A DNA stretch of 9,278 nt, from positions 1-9,278 of the forward strand of contig SKKS01000264.1 of the NCBI GenBank assembly GCA_007123625.1, read 5' to 3'. Position 1 is the first letter of the stretch; each line of letters starts with the position of its first letter. Both the position numbers and the translations under genes were made by a program. This stretch comes from Paracoccaceae bacterium (GTDB taxonomy: Bacteria; Pseudomonadota; Alphaproteobacteria; Rhodobacterales; Rhodobacteraceae). Shown one piece after another: positions 7,894-9,278 of this stretch. The notes under the pieces are model-generated. The model saw only the letters and a list, made by a program, of their open reading frames with translations. It made no database searches and was not told the DNA's origin.

Positions 7894-8019
7894 TCAGTGG
7901 CGATCAGCACCGAACAGTATCAACACCCCGACGGCCAGAGAAAGGACAGCACCCCACGCGGCGGCGGTGGCAAATGTCACCGCCGGATAGCCCTCCGCGT
8001 GCTGCCGCGGACCGCTCAC
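7894..8019 (-). CDS. Possible small single-span membrane protein
   Basis: I do not recognise this frame. A GTG at 8019, preceded by AAGGCG at a 6-base spacing, opens a 41-codon frame. Residues about 14-37 are strongly hydrophobic (rich in Ala, Val, Leu with one Trp), so a membrane helix is possible; it ends in GADRH. The frame is open further upstream to an ATG at 8334 but that part is the antisense of soxS. A second frame (7806-7910) overlaps its end and continues a protein-like, partly hydrophobic sequence, so the pair might be a single small gene broken by a frameshift. Third-position GC is lower than in the sox genes, which speaks against a well-kept gene. Confidence 0.22.
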   Translation of the reverse strand: MSGPRQHAEGYPAVTFATAAAWGAVLSLAVGVLILFGADRH

Positions 8020-8029
8020 AATGGGCGCC

Positions 8030-8058
8030 TTGCGCGGGATGGGGTTACATATTACAAT
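8030..8058 (+). promoter_or_regulatory. Candidate soxS promoter
   Basis: TTGCGC (8030-8035) and TACAAT (8053-8058) are separated by exactly 17 bases and resemble a sigma-70 promoter. Transcription would begin at about 8064-8066, which is the ATG of soxS, so the mRNA would have almost no leader. The operator-like motif TTCGCATGTTG begins one base after the -10 box. Confidence 0.45.
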
Positions 8059-8059
8059 C

Positions 8060-8070
8060 TTCGCATGTTG
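8060..8070. promoter_or_regulatory. Candidate SoxR operator 3 over soxS start
   Basis: TTCGCATGTTG matches TTCGCATGTAG at 7774-7784 in 10 of 11 bases and sits just after the soxS -10 box, spanning the expected transcription start and the ATG. The same geometry at the soxY promoter supports a shared regulator, most simply the adjacent SoxR. Confidence 0.42.
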
Positions 8071-8568
8071 TTGAGTTTTTTCCAGCCCCGCCCCCGGATC
8101 TGTGTGGCCGCCGTGCGCCGCCGCGTCGCTGCGGTCGGCGTGATCGTCTGCTTGACCCTTGCCGCGGTTGTGGTCTTCGCCAGCTCGGCGGGTATGCTTG
8201 CCGACAGCGGGCAGGACACGTCCCCAGACGAAGGGCCGCGCCTGCTGATGGTCGAGGCACCCGGCTGCCCCTATTGCCACCGTTTCAACCGTGATGTGGC
8301 GCCGGGCTACGCCAACTCGGACATCGGCGCGCATGTGCCGCTTGTCCGCATGCAGCTTCGGGGACCCATACCCGACGGCATCACCCTGAACAGCCGCCCC
8401 GCACTTACGCCGACCTTTATCCTTCTTGGCGCGGACGGGGTCGAACTTGACCGGCTCATCGGGTATCCCGGCGTGGATTTCTTCTGGGGCTATCTGGAAC
8501 GGATGCTGCGGAACCTGCCCGAAGGGACCTTGCCAGTCCCTGTCCCGCCTGGAACCGGGAACGGATAG
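8065..8568 (+). CDS. soxS: SoxS, periplasmic thioredoxin
   Basis: This 167-aa thioredoxin-fold protein should reduce mixed disulfides or over-oxidised forms of the SoxY cysteine and so keep SoxYZ active. The order is a basic N-terminus, a hydrophobic segment at about 21-43 (signal peptide or membrane anchor), then the active site APGCPYCH with C68 and C71, the cis-proline P116 in LTPTF, and GYPGVDFFWGYL at 133-144, which is typical of SoxS. It is divergent from soxY and adjacent to it, and is followed by soxR, as in Paracoccus soxRS. No ribosome site precedes ATG 8065; the nearest promoter suggests a leaderless message. In-frame GTG codons at 8104 and 8113 are possible later starts. The CcdA-like SoxV is absent here, so its electron donor must be encoded elsewhere. 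Confidence 0.88.
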   Translation: MLLSFFQPRPRICVAAVRRRVAAVGVIVCLTLAAVVVFASSAGMLADSGQDTSPDEGPRLLMVEAPGCPYCHRFNRDVAPGYANSDIGAHVPLVRMQLRGPIPDGITLNSRPALTPTFILLGADGVELDRLIGYPGVDFFWGYLERMLRNLPEGTLPVPVPPGTGNG

Positions 8569-8651
8569 CCCTCTCGCCTGCCGCGCGCCGCCCTGCTACG
8601 ATATGCGCACGCAATTGCCGTCAGGAGGGTCCCGTTCAACCGAAGCCGAAC

Positions 8652-9023
8652 ATGTCGCATGACGCGGACAATACTCCGCCATCCCGCCTGCCGGGAGGTG
8701 GGCGTACCGCGCTTGTGCCGTCATCGATGCAGGCGCGCGCCCTTGATGCGGCTGCCTTCCTCAAGGCGCTTGGTCATGACGGTCGCCTGTTGATCCTTTA
8801 TCATCTCCGCATGGGTGAACGGAACGTGGCGGAACTCGAACGGCTCTGCATGTCGCGGCAGGCGGCGGTCAGCCAGCAACTTGCCCGGCTGCGCCATGAG
8901 CGGCTGGTCACCACACGGCGCGACGGCAACCAGATCGTCTATGCCCTTGCCGATCCGCGCGTGCGCCGGGTGCTCGACTTGCTTGACCGGATGCAGGCGG
9001 GCTCTGCCGACAGGGACAAGTAA
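8652..9023 (+). CDS. soxR: SoxR, ArsR-family sox repressor
   Basis: This 123-aa winged-helix protein is of the SoxR/BigR/SqrR group of the ArsR family, which represses sulfur-oxidation genes until persulfide forms a link between two cysteines. The fold is clear: AAAFLKALGHDGRLLILYHL (residues 33-52, written here in family terms), MSRQAAVSQQLARLRHE as the recognition helix (67-83), and RRDGNQIVYALADP as the wing (89-102). However, Tyr50 stands where the family has its first cysteine, and no cysteine is present near the C-terminus; the only cysteine is C66, just before the recognition helix. The start is uncertain: AGGAGGG lies 22 bases before ATG 8652, while GTG 8715 has GGGAGGTGGG about 12 bases ahead. 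It follows soxS by 83 bp. Confidence 0.9.
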   Translation: MSHDADNTPPSRLPGGGRTALVPSSMQARALDAAAFLKALGHDGRLLILYHLRMGERNVAELERLCMSRQAAVSQQLARLRHERLVTTRRDGNQIVYALADPRVRRVLDLLDRMQAGSADRDK

Positions 9024-9156
9024 GCGGCCACCGCGTGTGCGACCGGTGACCGGTGACGGGACCGCATGCCGAGTCGCCCTCCAAGGCACCGACTCTGCCC
9101 TGACTTCCGTGCCGCCTGACCCCTCGGTCGGCGGGTATTGCCTGCACAGATGCGAC

Positions 9157-9180
9157 GCGGCGCGGGCTTGCCCGCGCCGC
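9157..9180. terminator. Strong GC hairpin downstream of soxR
   Basis: GCGGCGCGGG (9157-9166) and CCCGCGCCGC (9171-9180) pair perfectly over 10 bp with a CTTG loop. There is no T-run on either side, so it is at best a non-canonical terminator for soxSR or for a convergent gene outside the window; a repeat element is another option. Confidence 0.45.
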
Positions 9181-9189
9181 CCGGCCCAA

Positions 9190-9222
9190 CCGCCGGGGTG
9201 CATCTTCGATGCATGGCGGCGG
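9190..9222. terminator. Second hairpin downstream of soxR
   Basis: CCGCCG (9190-9195) pairs with CGGCGG (9217-9222), and TGCATC (9199-9204) with GATGCA (9208-9213), leaving a 3x3 internal loop and a 3-nt loop. It lies 9 bases after the first hairpin. The pair looks like a bidirectional transcription barrier or a repetitive palindromic element. Confidence 0.35.
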
Positions 9223-9278
9223 GCGGGAGAACCGGTCACACCCGCGCACCGCCCGACGTTGCTGCAGGGGGCCGCCCG

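Larger units (their letters stand above)
7537..8064. promoter_or_regulatory. Divergent sox control region
   Basis: This 528-bp region separates the divergent soxY and soxS. Its centre (about 7741-7810) is clearly AT-rich against a GC-rich surround. It holds candidate promoters for both directions and inverted repeats that are good SoxR operator candidates. The soxY 5' leader (7537-7740) contains no gene I can recognise. The stretch 7806-8019 holds two overlapping short minus-strand frames with hydrophobic translations, listed separately. soxV, soxW and soxX, which occupy this place in Paracoccus, are not present. Confidence 0.65.
9024..9278. other. Non-coding region after soxR
   Basis: No gene is supported here. 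Open frames on the minus strand run through soxR in antisense and lack family features. The stretch contains two adjacent copies of GACCGGT (9041-9054) and two strong hairpins, described separately. Confidence 0.5.

Noticed and set aside
8721..9239. A 172-codon minus-strand open frame over soxR
   Set aside because: It is antisense to a clear ArsR-family gene and has no recognisable motifs.

Overview
The window is a sulfur-oxidation (sox) gene cluster from a GC-rich bacterium. Gene content, the divergent soxSR arrangement, the Tat-type leaders and an SoxR of the SoxR/BigR/SqrR group of ArsR regulators point to an alphaproteobacterium of the Rhodobacterales type. The genus cannot be read from the sequence, and the taxonomic call is inference.

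Layout. Bases 1-275 lie downstream of the operon and hold only short hairpins. On the minus strand, read from right to left, seven complete genes follow the order soxY (7536-7120), soxZ (7098-6772), soxB (6584-4893), soxC (4833-3547), soxD (3563-2484), soxE (2477-1761) and soxF (1538-276). A control region of about 530 bp (7537-8064), with an AT-rich core at 7741-7810, separates this operon from two plus-strand genes: soxS, a periplasmic thioredoxin (8065-8568), and soxR, an ArsR-type repressor (8652-9023). Bases 9024-9278 hold two strong hairpins and no convincing gene.

How the genes work together. SoxYZ is the periplasmic carrier that holds sulfur intermediates on a C-terminal cysteine swinging arm (GGCGG). 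SoxB hydrolyses the terminal sulfonate off the carrier as sulfate. SoxCD, a molybdopterin subunit plus a di-heme cytochrome, oxidises the carrier-bound sulfane sulfur. SoxE and SoxF resemble the di-heme cytochrome and flavoprotein of flavocytochrome c sulfide dehydrogenase. SoxS should keep the SoxY cysteine reduced, and SoxR should repress both divergent units.

What stands out. The cluster has no soxX, soxA, soxV or soxW, although these normally sit inside the SVWXYZAB block. The enzyme that loads thiosulfate onto SoxYZ (SoxXA) is therefore absent from this locus; soxZ is followed by a 187-bp gap with two hairpins where soxA would lie. SoxR appears to lack both cysteines used for persulfide sensing in its family. 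A motif close to TTCGCATGTWG occurs three times in the control region, and at both divergent promoters one copy lies directly downstream of the -10 box, a plausible SoxR operator layout.
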